Source of the DNA: Streptomyces sp. SKN60
GTDB taxonomy: Bacteria; Actinomycetota; Actinomycetes; Streptomycetales; Streptomycetaceae
Direction of reading: 5' to 3'
Length of the DNA: 64,000 nucleotides
Assembly (NCBI RefSeq): GCF_026236535.1
Contig: NZ_JAHTMW010000004.1
Span: forward strand, 310,001 to 374,000
Shown: positions 51,158 to 60,112 of the stretch, one piece after another
Position numbering within the stretch: position 1 is the stretch's first letter
How the letters are laid out: the number at the start of each line of letters is the position of its first letter
Made by a program: the position numbers and the translations under genes
The notes under the pieces: model-generated
What the model saw: the letters and a program-made list of their open reading frames with translations, nothing else
Told to the model about the DNA's origin: nothing
The model's database searches: none

Positions 51158-51206
51158 TTGACAGCGCCGCCCACAGCTCCCGATACTGACTGATGAGTCA
51201 GTCAGT
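51158..51206 (+). promoter_or_regulatory. Consensus promoter overlapped by a TetR-type dyad
   Basis: -35 TTGACA (51158-51163), 18-base spacer, -10 GATACT (51182-51187). A perfect dyad of ACTGACTGA (51185-51193), TGAG, TCAGTCAGT (51198-51206) covers the end of the -10 and the expected start site. This is a textbook repressor position for the ThDP-enzyme operon. Confidence 0.8.
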
Positions 51207-51235
51207 AGTCATGCCCCACGCCGCCCGGAGGAACC

Positions 51236-52954
51236 GTGCCCGACCTCACCATCGAGCAGGCCCGCCTCCCCGGGCAGCCCGGCCCCGCACCCGGCCCCGC
51301 ACCCTGCGCCGCGCCCGCGCTCACCGGTGGCGAGGCGGTCGTCCGGGCGCTCGCCGCGCACGGCGTGACGGACGCCTTCGGCATCCCGGGCACGCACAAC
51401 CTGGAGATCTACCGGCATCTGCGGCCGTACGGCATCCGGCATGTGACGCCGCGCCATGAGCAGGGCGCGGGGTACGCGGCCGACGCGTACGCCCGGGTGT
51501 CCGGACGGCCCGGAATCGCGATCACCACGACCGGGCCCGCGCTCCTGAACATCGCGGCGGCGGTCGGCCAGGCGTACTCCGACAGCGTGCCGCTGCTCGT
51601 GGTGTCGCCGGGCATGCCGCTGCGCCACCCGCGCCAGTCCACCGGTCTGCTGCACGAGATGCGCAGCCAGACGGAGGCGCTGCGCGGGGTGGCGGCGGTC
51701 AGCCACCGGGTGGCGTCGGTGGCCGAGATCGGCGTAGCGGTGGCCCGGGCGTTCACCCTGTTCCGTACGGGCCGGCCGCGGCCGGTGCACATCGAGGTGC
51801 CGCTCGACCTCCTGGAGGCCGTCGAACCGGCGGGAGCGCCGCGGCTCGCGCCGCCCGCCGCTCCCCCGGCGCCGGACCCGGAGGCGGTCCGCGCGGCGGC
51901 GCGGGTCCTGGGCGCGGCCCGGCGGCCGGCCCTTGTGCTCGGCGGCGGTGCGCGCACGGCGGCGGCCGAGTGCCGGGCGCTCGCCGGGCTGCTCGGCGCG
52001 CCGGTGGTCACCACCGCCAACGGCAAGGGCGTCGTCGACGAGCGGCACCCGCTGTCGCTCGGCGTGTCCCTGCACAGCCCGGCCGTCCGGAGCTGGCTCG
52101 CGGACCGCGACGCGGTGCTCGCCGTCGGCACCGAGCTCGCCGAGTCCGACGCGTGGGGGCCGCTGCCGGCCCTCGCCGGCCGGCTGATCCGGGTCGACGT
52201 CGACCCGGCGCAGATGTACGCGGGGCTCCCGGCGGACGTCCCGCTGGTCGGTGACGCGCCCACCGTGCTCGGCGCGCTGCTCGACGCGCTGACCGGGGCC
52301 CTGACCGGCGCCTTGACCGGCACGCCTCCGGGGTCCGCCGGCCCGCGCGACGACGGAGCGGACGTGGCGGCGGACGTGACGGCCCTGCGGACCGCCCGCG
52401 ACGACGAGACCCGGGAGCGCGACGCCCGCTGGGTGCCGTATCTGCGGGCGATCCGGCGGGTGCTCGCCGAGGACGCGGTGATCACCTCCGACAGCGCCCA
52501 GTGCTGCTACTACGGGGCGCTGCCCCATCTGCCCGTCGGCCCGGAGGGCCGCTATCTGCACCCGACCGGCTTCGGCACCCTCGGCTACGCGCTGCCCGCC
52601 GCCGTCGGCGCGAAGACGGCCTGCCCGGAGCGGCAGGTGGTGGCCCTGAGCGGGGACGGCGGTCTGCAGTTCTCGGTGCAGGAGCTGGCCACCGCCGCGC
52701 AGACCGGGCTGCCGCTGCCGGTCGTGGTCTTCGACAACGGCGGGTACGGCGAGATCCGCGAGGAGATGGCGGCGCGCGGGGACCGGCCCGTGGCCGTCGA
52801 CCTGCCGGCCGTGGACCTGCCCGCGCTCGCCCGCGCGTACGGCGGGCGGGGCACCGTCGCCCGTACCCCCGGCGAACTGTCCGCCGCGCTCGCCGAGGCG
52901 CTGGTCACCCCCGGTCCCACCGTCGTCACCGTTCCCGAGGAGGATCCCCGATGA
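51236..52954 (+). CDS. ThDP-dependent 2-oxo-acid decarboxylase/acetolactate-synthase-like enzyme
   Basis: 572 residues from GTG 51236 (GGAGGAAC upstream). Pyr domain GGEAVVRALAAHGVTDAFGIPGTHN with catalytic Glu75 in RHEQGAGY; central domain (about 205-340); PP domain with ALSGDGGLQFS...VVVFDNGGYGE, the GDG-x(n)-N ThDP/Mg site. No FAD-specific motif is evident. It resembles 5-guanidino-2-oxopentanoate or similar decarboxylases. Coupling to the amino-acid dehydrogenase gene suggests amino acid deamination then decarboxylation. Confidence 0.87.
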   Translation: MPDLTIEQARLPGQPGPAPGPAPCAAPALTGGEAVVRALAAHGVTDAFGIPGTHNLEIYRHLRPYGIRHVTPRHEQGAGYAADAYARVSGRPGIAITTTGPALLNIAAAVGQAYSDSVPLLVVSPGMPLRHPRQSTGLLHEMRSQTEALRGVAAVSHRVASVAEIGVAVARAFTLFRTGRPRPVHIEVPLDLLEAVEPAGAPRLAPPAAPPAPDPEAVRAAARVLGAARRPALVLGGGARTAAAECRALAGLLGAPVVTTANGKGVVDERHPLSLGVSLHSPAVRSWLADRDAVLAVGTELAESDAWGPLPALAGRLIRVDVDPAQMYAGLPADVPLVGDAPTVLGALLDALTGALTGALTGTPPGSAGPRDDGADVAADVTALRTARDDETRERDARWVPYLRAIRRVLAEDAVITSDSAQCCYYGALPHLPVGPEGRYLHPTGFGTLGYALPAAVGAKTACPERQVVALSGDGGLQFSVQELATAAQTGLPLPVVVFDNGGYGEIREEMAARGDRPVAVDLPAVDLPALARAYGGRGTVARTPGELSAALAEALVTPGPTVVTVPEEDPR

Positions 52955-54153
52955 CATCCCCTTCTCCCACCACTCCCCGCGCGCCGCTGGTCTCGGTCAC
53001 CTGGACCGACCATGTGACGGGCCGTCAGGGCCATCTGGTGATCGACCGGCTGGTGCGCGGCGTGTCCAGCGGCGGGCTGCGGATGCGCGCGGGCTGCACG
53101 CTCGACGAGGTCGCCGGGCTCGCCCGCGGCATGACGATGAAGGAGGCGCTGCACTACGACCCGAGCGCGCGGTACGTGCCGCTGGGCGGCGCCAAGGGCG
53201 GCATCGACTGCGACCCGCGCGACCCCGAGGCGTACGGCGTCCTGGTCCGCTATCTGCGGGCCGTGCGCCCGTACGTCGAGCGGTTCTGGACCACCGGCGA
53301 GGACCTGGGGCTCACCCAGGACCTGGTCGACCGGGCGGCCGCGGAGGCCGGTCTGGTGTCGTCGGTGCAGGCCGTGTACCCGCTGCTCGACGACGAGGCG
53401 GAGGCGCGGCGGCGGCTCGCCGACGCCTTCGCGGTGGAGGTCGACGGGATCGGTCTGGACGAGCTGGCGGGCGGCTGCGGGGTCGCCGAGTCCGTCCTGA
53501 CCGCGCTGGACCGGGCGGGCGTGCCGCACGCGGGGACGCGGGTGGCGGTGCAGGGCTTCGGCACGATGGGCGGGGCGACCGCGCGCTTCCTGGCCCGGGC
53601 CGGGCTTCGGGTGGTGGCCGTGGCCGACGTGAAGGGCACGATGGCCCACCCGGAGGGCCTGGACGTCGAGGCGCTGCTCGCCGCCCGGGACGCGTACGGC
53701 ACGGTGGACCGCGCCGCGCTCCGGCCCCGTGACGCCGAACTGCCCGGCGACGCCTGGCTGTCGGCGGACGCCGACGTGCTGGTGCCGGCGGCCGTCTCGT
53801 ACGCGATCGACGCGGACAACCAGGGGCGGATCACGGCCCGCTGGGTCGTCGAGGCGGCCAACATGCCGGTCCTGCCGGAGGCGGAGGAGCTGCTCGCGGC
53901 GCGCGGGATCGCGGTGCTGCCGGACGTGGTGATCAACTCGGCCACCAACGCCTGGTGGTGGTGGACGCTGTTCGGCGACATCGGCGCGGACCCGGACGAG
54001 GCCTTCGCGCACATCCGGCGTTCCATGCGGGCCCTGGTCGAGCAGGTGCTGACCCGGGCCGAGCGGGACGGGACCACGGCGCGCACGGCGGCGCACCGGC
54101 TCGTCGCCGACCGGCTGCCGGAGATCTCCGAGCGCTTCGGCTGGTACGCGTGA
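52951..54153 (+). CDS. Glu/Leu/Phe/Val dehydrogenase family protein
   Basis: 400 residues; ATG 52951 overlaps the previous stop (ATGA). The N-terminal catalytic domain has MTMKEALHY (Lys64) and PLGGAKGGID (Lys82); the Rossmann domain has VQGFGTMGG. It oxidatively deaminates an amino acid to a 2-oxo acid with NAD(P)+. With the ThDP enzyme it would give an aldehyde or acyloin. Amino-acid preference cannot be read. Confidence 0.9.
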   Translation: MTSPSPTTPRAPLVSVTWTDHVTGRQGHLVIDRLVRGVSSGGLRMRAGCTLDEVAGLARGMTMKEALHYDPSARYVPLGGAKGGIDCDPRDPEAYGVLVRYLRAVRPYVERFWTTGEDLGLTQDLVDRAAAEAGLVSSVQAVYPLLDDEAEARRRLADAFAVEVDGIGLDELAGGCGVAESVLTALDRAGVPHAGTRVAVQGFGTMGGATARFLARAGLRVVAVADVKGTMAHPEGLDVEALLAARDAYGTVDRAALRPRDAELPGDAWLSADADVLVPAAVSYAIDADNQGRITARWVVEAANMPVLPEAEELLAARGIAVLPDVVINSATNAWWWWTLFGDIGADPDEAFAHIRRSMRALVEQVLTRAERDGTTARTAAHRLVADRLPEISERFGWYA

Positions 54154-54204
54154 GCCGCTCCGCCGGCCACCAGGGGGCTTCCGGGGGCTGTGTAGGGTGA
54201 GGCC

Positions 54205-54825
54205 GTGGCCAGAGTCCGGTTGAGCGTGGAGGAGAGACGCGCGGAGATCCTGCGCGTCGCCGTCGAGCAGATCGAGGCCCGTGGCGTGGGCAACGTGCGG
54301 ATCGCGGACGTCGCCAAGGAGCTCGGTGTCAGCAGCTCCCTGGTGCTCTATCACTTCTCCACGAAGGAACTCCTGGTCGCCGAGTCCTTCGCCCATGCCG
54401 CCCGAGGCGACCTCGCCCGGCTCCGCGAACTCCTCGGCAAACCCCGCAGCAGCGCCACCCGGCGGCTGCGCGCGGCGGTCCGCTGGTACGCGCCGACGGG
54501 GCAGGCCAAGGGCTGGCGGCTGTGGATCGAGGGCTGGGCGGCGGCGCTGCGGGAGCCCGCGCTGCGCGAGGTCACCCATGACCTGGACCGGCAGTGGAAG
54601 GCCGCGATCGCCGAGGTCGTCGCGGAGGGCGTCGCCGCCGGCGAGTTCCACTGCGAGCGGCCCGAGGACACGGCCTGGCGGCTCACCGCCCTGCTCGACG
54701 GGCTGGCGGTGCAGATGACCTCGTATACCGGCTCGCTCTCCCGCACCACGATGCTGGAGTGGGTGGACGACGCGCTCGTCCGCGAACTGGGCATCGACCA
54801 CGAGCGGCTGCGCACCGCGCGCTGA
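54205..54825 (+). CDS. TetR-family regulator, probable repressor of the ThDP/dehydrogenase operon
   Basis: 206 residues from a GTG 51 bases after the dehydrogenase stop. The helix-turn-helix is RIADVAKELGVSSSLVLYHFSTKELL (about 32-57), and the C-terminal domain resembles BetI-like TetR_C. Its position at the end of the operon with a perfect dyad at the operon promoter makes it the natural candidate repressor. Ligand unknown. Confidence 0.9.
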   Translation: MARVRLSVEERRAEILRVAVEQIEARGVGNVRIADVAKELGVSSSLVLYHFSTKELLVAESFAHAARGDLARLRELLGKPRSSATRRLRAAVRWYAPTGQAKGWRLWIEGWAAALREPALREVTHDLDRQWKAAIAEVVAEGVAAGEFHCERPEDTAWRLTALLDGLAVQMTSYTGSLSRTTMLEWVDDALVRELGIDHERLRTAR

Positions 54826-54856
54826 CCGGCGGTTTCCGCGCCGGGGCGCCCCCCGG

Positions 54857-55120
54857 CTATCTCCCGGTCACCCGGATCCGCAGCTCGTACGGCGCGCCGC
54901 TGCTGATGGCCCGCGCCTGGTCCAGCAGGTCGGCCCCGGTGAAGCCGAGCAGCGCCCGCTCCGCCGCCTCCTTCAGGAGCGGCACGATCACCTCGACCGG
55001 CCGCCCCCGGTACGACACGGCGAGCCCGGCGAACGCCTCCTGGTACGGCACGGCGTACCCGCTGCGGCTGTCCGCGAGCAGACGGTCGAGCTGCCGCCGG
55101 TCCACACTGATCTCACCCAT
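54857..55120 (-). CDS. Small conserved-looking protein of unknown function
   Basis: 87 residues from ATG 55120 with GAGGGAG five bases upstream. It is acidic/amphipathic with no cysteine, signal or membrane segment. DRRQLDRLLADSRSGY and PVEVIVPLLKEAAERALLG suggest two helices around short strands. I do not recognise the family. It is convergent with the TetR gene. Confidence 0.65.
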   Translation of the reverse strand: MGEISVDRRQLDRLLADSRSGYAVPYQEAFAGLAVSYRGRPVEVIVPLLKEAAERALLGFTGADLLDQARAISSGAPYELRIRVTGR

Positions 55121-55208
55121 GCCCACTCCCTCGCTCCCGGGGTCCGGCCGCTGCCGGACCCATCGCTTTCGACGGTACGAGGGGGGTCTGACAGTCAGGC
55201 CGGAACGC

Positions 55209-55880
55209 TCAGGCCGGACCGGCGGCCCCGTCGTCCCGGACCGAGCTGTCCCACCGCCACGCGGTGACCCTCGGGTGGCCCGGGAGCTCCGCGCGGCCGG
55301 TGGCCCAGAGGAGGGTGGGCCAGGGCGGTGTGCCGGTCGGGGCGGTGGGGAAGAGGCGGGCGAGGGCGCGGGCGCAGGGTGCGTCGGGCGGGGTCCAGGG
55401 CAGGCCGAGGCCGGCGGCGAGGTCGTGGGTGTGGACCAGGGTCTCCACCAGGCCCATCGCGGCGAAGCCCGCGGGGTCGGACACGCCGTAGGCGTGGTGG
55501 GCGCGGGTCTCCGGGGGCGTGGTGCGGACCATGGCGACGAGGAGGGCGCCGCACGCCTCCAGGACCTGGAGCAGTCCGGCGGGGCCGGCGGCGTGGTCGG
55601 CGTGGACGGCGTTCGCGGGCCCGCCGGGGCGCCGGGCCTGCCAGACGAACGGCACGTCGCCGTCCAGCGGCGGTGCGGCGGGGCCGAGTTGGACGGCGTA
55701 CGCGAAGAGGTCGTCGGCCAGGTGCTCGACCGTCTCCCAGCAGTCCCACTCCAGGGTGCCCGCCCTGCCCTCCCAGGCGTCCGGCGGCGCCTCGCGGAGG
55801 GCGGCGACGGCGAGCCGTACGGTGTCGTGGAGGTCGTCGGCGGCGGTGTGCGCGGCGGCGCGGGCGGCGGTTCGGGGCAT
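55209..55880 (-). CDS. DinB/mycothiol-dependent maleylpyruvate-isomerase-like protein
   Basis: 223 residues from ATG 55880; the ribosome site is weak. The four-helix DinB-type fold is suggested by the metal-binding helices WDCWETVEHLADDLFAYAV and ETLVHTHDLAAGLG. Family members use mycothiol and a divalent metal for isomerase or transferase reactions. Substrate unknown. It may share its upstream region with the divergent VOC gene. Confidence 0.75.
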   Translation of the reverse strand: MPRTAARAAAHTAADDLHDTVRLAVAALREAPPDAWEGRAGTLEWDCWETVEHLADDLFAYAVQLGPAAPPLDGDVPFVWQARRPGGPANAVHADHAAGPAGLLQVLEACGALLVAMVRTTPPETRAHHAYGVSDPAGFAAMGLVETLVHTHDLAAGLGLPWTPPDAPCARALARLFPTAPTGTPPWPTLLWATGRAELPGHPRVTAWRWDSSVRDDGAAGPA

Positions 55881-56052
55881 GGCGGGACCGTACCGCGCGG
55901 TGTCACCCGTGCGCCCCTCCCTTTCGGCGGCCGAGCGGCGCCTGTCAGTGCCGGATGCCAGGCTGTGAGGTGGTACGGATTCCACCCCGTGAGGGCCTGG
56001 GCGCACGCCGGCCACCGCTCGCGAGCGCCGGGCCCCGTGAAAGGCAAGGGCC

Positions 56053-56868
56053 ATGATCACCACTGACTTCGCTCCCGGCACCCCCTGCTGGCTCGACCTC
56101 GGCGCGCCCGACGTCGCCGCCGCCGCGGACTTCTACGGCGCCGTCCTCGGCTGGGAGTACGAGCCGATGGAAGGCGGCGAGGGCGACGAGGAGATGGAGG
56201 GCGGCATGTTCCGGAAGGACGGCAAGACCGTCGCCGGGCTCGGCAAGCTCACCGAGGAGGGTGCCCGCTCGGCCTGGATGATCTACTACACGGTCGCCGA
56301 CGCGGATGCGACGACCGAGGCCGTCGAGCGCGCCGGCGGCACGGTCCGGGTGGCGCCCCGGGACCTCGGCGAGTGGGGCCGGATGGCCCAGTACAGCGAT
56401 CCGCTGGGCGGCCAGTTCGCGGTCTGGCAGCCGGGCAAGGACACCGGCGTCGAGCTGGTCGACAAGGCGGGTTCGCTGAACTGGACCGAGCTGTACACCA
56501 GCGACGCCGCCGCGGCCAAGGAGTTCTACGGGAGCGTCTTCGGCTGGCAGTTCAGCGACATGCCGCTGCCGGGCGGCGGCGCCGACGGCACGTACACCCT
56601 CATCACGCCCGCCGGTCTGCCGGAGGACCGGATGCAGGGCGGCCTGATGGAGCTGTCGAAGGACGATCTCGCGCTGGCCGGCGGACGCCCGTACTGGCAC
56701 CCGGTGTTCGCCGTGGACGACTGCGACGCGGCGGTCGCCGCGGCCACCGGCAACGGCGGCACGGTGCAGATGGGCCCGGAGGACGCGGAGGGCGTGGGCC
56801 GGCTCGCCGTCTGTCTGGACCGGGCGAACGCCGATTTCGTCGTCCTGAAGCCGGCGGCGCAGGCCTGA
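56053..56868 (+). CDS. Double-domain VOC (glyoxalase-like) protein
   Basis: 271 residues. Two VOC modules start at APGTPCWLDLGAPDVAAAADFY and LNWTELYTSDAAAAKEFYGSVFGW, each about 125 residues. It resembles mycobacterial CFP30B-type proteins (from memory). AAAGGCAAGGG lies just before the ATG. Function unknown. Confidence 0.85.
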   Translation: MITTDFAPGTPCWLDLGAPDVAAAADFYGAVLGWEYEPMEGGEGDEEMEGGMFRKDGKTVAGLGKLTEEGARSAWMIYYTVADADATTEAVERAGGTVRVAPRDLGEWGRMAQYSDPLGGQFAVWQPGKDTGVELVDKAGSLNWTELYTSDAAAAKEFYGSVFGWQFSDMPLPGGGADGTYTLITPAGLPEDRMQGGLMELSKDDLALAGGRPYWHPVFAVDDCDAAVAAATGNGGTVQMGPEDAEGVGRLAVCLDRANADFVVLKPAAQA

Positions 56869-56887
56869 GCCGGGGCCGCCGGCCCGG

Positions 56888-57995
56888 CTACAGGGGCATC
56901 GTCGTGGTGCCCCTGGAGCCGGTCCGGGGCTTCGCCCGGGTGGCGGCGACGGCCCGGGCGTGGTCGAAGGCCGCGACCGGGTCGCCGGTCCCGGTCCACG
57001 GGGACGCGCCGCACCAGCGGCCGATCAGCCGGAACTGCTCCAGGGCCGCCTCGTGGCTGCCCGCCTTCAGCAGGTAGTGCGCCAGCAGGTGCCGCAGCCG
57101 CGGCAGGGCCTCGTCGTCGGGGTCCACCTGCCCGAGGGACCGGGCGACCCGTGCGAGGACCGCGCGGGACCTGCGGGCCCGCAGACCGCCGGTGCCGCCG
57201 CGCTTGTCGAGCTCCTGGAGGGCGTGCAGGTAGACGCCGGCGAGCGGGCTTCCGGCGGGGGCGCGGTCGACGGCCCGCCGGGCGAAGGCCAGCATCAGCC
57301 GGTTGGAGCCGTGCCATTTGCCGCACCAGTACTGCAGGGCCTGCCAGTGACCGGAGTAGTGGTGCGGGGCGCGGGCGGTCAGCTCCTCCCACAGGGTGCG
57401 GAACTGCTGGTGGGAGTACGACATCGCGCGCGCCGCGGTGATCATGACGACCCAGGGGCCGGGGTTGCGGGGGTCGAGCTTCGAGGCGTCGACGGCGGCG
57501 CCCATCGCGGTCGGCAGCATCGCCTTGAACCGGTTCATGTCCGAGTCCAGGACCTCGTCGGCGTACCCGGAGCCCCGGATCTGCCAGGCCCGGTGCAGCA
57601 GCAGGCTCGCGTACAGCGTGGCCGCGTCGGCGTTCTCCGGCTCCGCGTACCGCCACTTCTCCACCCAGGAGTCGCCCTGGCCCGCGATCTCCTGGAGCAC
57701 TTCGGTACGGGACCAGCGGGCGTCCCAGTCGTCGCCGGCGGCCGCGACGTACGAGGCGGCCGGACGCCAGTCGCCGCCCCAGGCCGCGTCGGCGACGGCC
57801 TGCATCTCCTGGAGGCGGTGGGCCGGCTGCGGCCGGCCCGGCCCGCCCGGCGTCGAGGAGTTCGGACGGCGCCAGGCCGTACGCGGCGGGCGCGAAGCCG
57901 GCGGTGGGTCCGCCGGATCTTCGGGAGCGGTCTCGGTAGAGGGCGATGAGCACGCCCAGAAGGCCGATGACCAGGGCGGTTATGGATGCGGACAT
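56888..57995 (-). pseudogene. TPR-like membrane-anchored protein (DUF4034-like) split by a frameshift
   Basis: The first frame from ATG 57995 encodes an N-terminal membrane anchor (SITALVIGLLGVLIALY) and then AAYGLAPSELLDAG before degrading. A second frame, shifted by one base, picks up GRPQPAHRLQEMQAVADAAW and runs on to 56888 with typical helical-repeat sequence such as LMLAFARRAVDRAPAGSPLAGVYLHAL. The switch falls in a GGCC-rich run near 57825-57850. Joined, the protein would be about 368 residues. Either a sequencing error or a real inactivation. DUF4034 identity is from memory. Confidence 0.65.
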
Positions 57996-58006
57996 GAGCG
58001 GGATCA

Positions 58007-60001
58007 TCACCGATGGGCGTCCCCGGGGCAACCGAGATCACCGCGCCCGGCACCGCCGCCGCGGGTGAGCTGGTGGAGGCGGAGCGCCAGGTGGGTCTCC
58101 AGGGCGCGGGCGGGGTTGTTCCAGTCGGGGCCGAGGAGTTGGGCGACCCGGTCGAGGCGCTGGACGACCGTGTTCACGTGCACATGGAGGGTGTCCTTGG
58201 CGCGGGAGAGGCTGGCGCCCTGCTCGTAGTAGGCGTGGAGGGTGCGCAGCAGGTCGGTGCCGCGCTCGGTGTCGTATGCGATGACCGGGCCGAGGACCCG
58301 CTCGACGTACGCGCCGACGTCGGCCCGGTCGCCGAGCAGGACGCCGAGGAAGCCGAGGTCGGCGATGTCGGCGCCGTCTCCGGTGCGGTCGAGGGCGTGG
58401 AGGGCGGTGAGGCAGCGCAGGGCCTCGGCGTGCAGGGCGGCGTGCTGTTCGGGCGCGGTGCCGGGGCCGGCGGCGCCGACGGTGACGGGCGCGCCGAGGA
58501 CGCGGGCGAGGTCGGTCGCGAGGCCGCGGGCGAGGGCGCCGGGCCGGTCGGCCGGTGCGAGCAGGACGACCCGGCCGTGCCGGGTGCCGGCCAGGCCGCC
58601 GAGCCGGCGGGCGGTGCGGGCGGTCTCGGCGGCGAGCCGGGGGCGCAGTGCGGGCGCGCAGTCGAGGACGGCGACGGCGTGCGGCCTGCCCAGGTCGACG
58701 CCGAGGCGCCGGGCGCGCAGGGTGTGGCTGCCGCCGTCCCAGTGGGCGGAGGAGGCGGGGCCGGCGAGGAGGTCGTCGAGGAGTTCGCCGCGTACCCGGT
58801 CCTCGGTCTCGGCGACGGACCGGCGGATGAGCAGCAGCATCGCGGTGACCAGTGCGGCGCGTTCGAAGAGGCGGCGGTCCGCTTCCGAGAGGTCTCCGCG
58901 TCCGGTGAGGACGATGCCGCCGAGCGGTTCGGCGCCGGCGAGCACGGCGCAGGTCCAGACGCCGTCCGCGTGGACGGCGCGGCCCTCGGTGCGGGAGGCG
59001 GCGAGGCTCGCGGCACAGGGGGTGACGGGTGCGGTGCCGGCCCGGGCGAGTTCGCTGCCGTCGGTGTCGTGGACGGCGACTCCGCCGCCGAGGAGGGCCG
59101 CGATCTCGGCGGCCATGTCGTCGATGCCCGCGCCGCGCAGCACCAGCCGGGTCAGCCGGTCGTGGGCGTCGGAGGCCCGGTGCAGGGCCTCGCTGTGGGC
59201 GCGGGCGGTGGCGTTGGCGGCTTCGAGCCGGGTGAGGGTCTCGCGGGTCTCCTCCAGGAGGCGTGCGCCGTCGATGGCGACGGCGGCGTGGTCGGCGAGC
59301 GAGCCGAGCAGGGCGATGGCGTCGGGGGTGAACTCGCGCGGGGTCCGGTCGGCGGCGAACAGCACGCCGATGATCTCCTCGCCGAGCCGCAGCGGGACGC
59401 CGAGGATGCCGCGCAGCCCTTCCTCGGCCACACCGTCGTCGATCGTCCCGGTGTGCCGGTAGCGCCGGTCGGAGCGGTAGTCGGTGCTGGCGTAGGGGCG
59501 GGCGGTCTGCGCGACCAGACCGCCGAGGCCCTCCCCCATGCCGAGCCGGAGCTGCTGGAAGGCGGCGGAGACGGATCCGTCGGTGACCCGCATGAAGGTG
59601 TCCTGCGCGACCGGGTCGTTGAGGGTGAGATAGGCGATGTCGGCGCCGAGGAGGGTGCGCGCCCGGCGCACGATGGCGCGCAGCACGGCGTCGAGGTCGC
59701 GCAGCGCGGCCAGGTCGCCGGCGGTGTCGAACAGCGCGACCAGTTCCGTCTCGCGGCGGCGGTACTGGTCGAGCACCCGCCGCACGGCGAGGGCGGCCTC
59801 GGTGGTCTCCGCGATCCGGGCCGCCTCGGCCGGTTCGGCTCCGTCGGCACGCGAGCGGGCCGGCTGGAGCGCGAGCTCCTCGGCGGGCGCGTCGGCGGCG
59901 AGGAGGTCCACCAGGCGGCGGGCGGCCGATTCGCCGGCCGTCGGCGGCCGGGTCCGCGGCCCGTTCGGCGTCCGGGGTTGTGCGCTGCGGTCCGCGGTCA
60001 T
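58007..60001 (-). CDS. GAF-domain PucR-type transcriptional regulator
   Basis: 664 residues from ATG 60001. A GAF domain (about 95-255) has GADIAYLTLNDP and GVPLRLGEEIIGVLFAADR. A GGDEF-like/CdaR middle follows, and the C-terminal PucR helix-turn-helix (about 590-650) has AYYEQGASLSRAKDTLHVHVNTVVQRLDR. This architecture activates catabolic operons in actinobacteria. The divergent-free tandem arrangement with the MHS transporter and 3-hydroxybutyrate dehydrogenase genes upstream suggests it controls them. Confidence 0.88.
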   Translation of the reverse strand: MTADRSAQPRTPNGPRTRPPTAGESAARRLVDLLAADAPAEELALQPARSRADGAEPAEAARIAETTEAALAVRRVLDQYRRRETELVALFDTAGDLAALRDLDAVLRAIVRRARTLLGADIAYLTLNDPVAQDTFMRVTDGSVSAAFQQLRLGMGEGLGGLVAQTARPYASTDYRSDRRYRHTGTIDDGVAEEGLRGILGVPLRLGEEIIGVLFAADRTPREFTPDAIALLGSLADHAAVAIDGARLLEETRETLTRLEAANATARAHSEALHRASDAHDRLTRLVLRGAGIDDMAAEIAALLGGGVAVHDTDGSELARAGTAPVTPCAASLAASRTEGRAVHADGVWTCAVLAGAEPLGGIVLTGRGDLSEADRRLFERAALVTAMLLLIRRSVAETEDRVRGELLDDLLAGPASSAHWDGGSHTLRARRLGVDLGRPHAVAVLDCAPALRPRLAAETARTARRLGGLAGTRHGRVVLLAPADRPGALARGLATDLARVLGAPVTVGAAGPGTAPEQHAALHAEALRCLTALHALDRTGDGADIADLGFLGVLLGDRADVGAYVERVLGPVIAYDTERGTDLLRTLHAYYEQGASLSRAKDTLHVHVNTVVQRLDRVAQLLGPDWNNPARALETHLALRLHQLTRGGGAGRGDLGCPGDAHR

Positions 60002-60112
60002 GGGGCCTCGTCTCGGGCGGGTGGCTGTGGGGGGTGTGTGCACGGCGTCGCCCGGTCCGCCGTGCCCTCACTCACGGCGGACCGGGCGGCGCGGGTGCGC
60101 TGCGGGGCGCGG

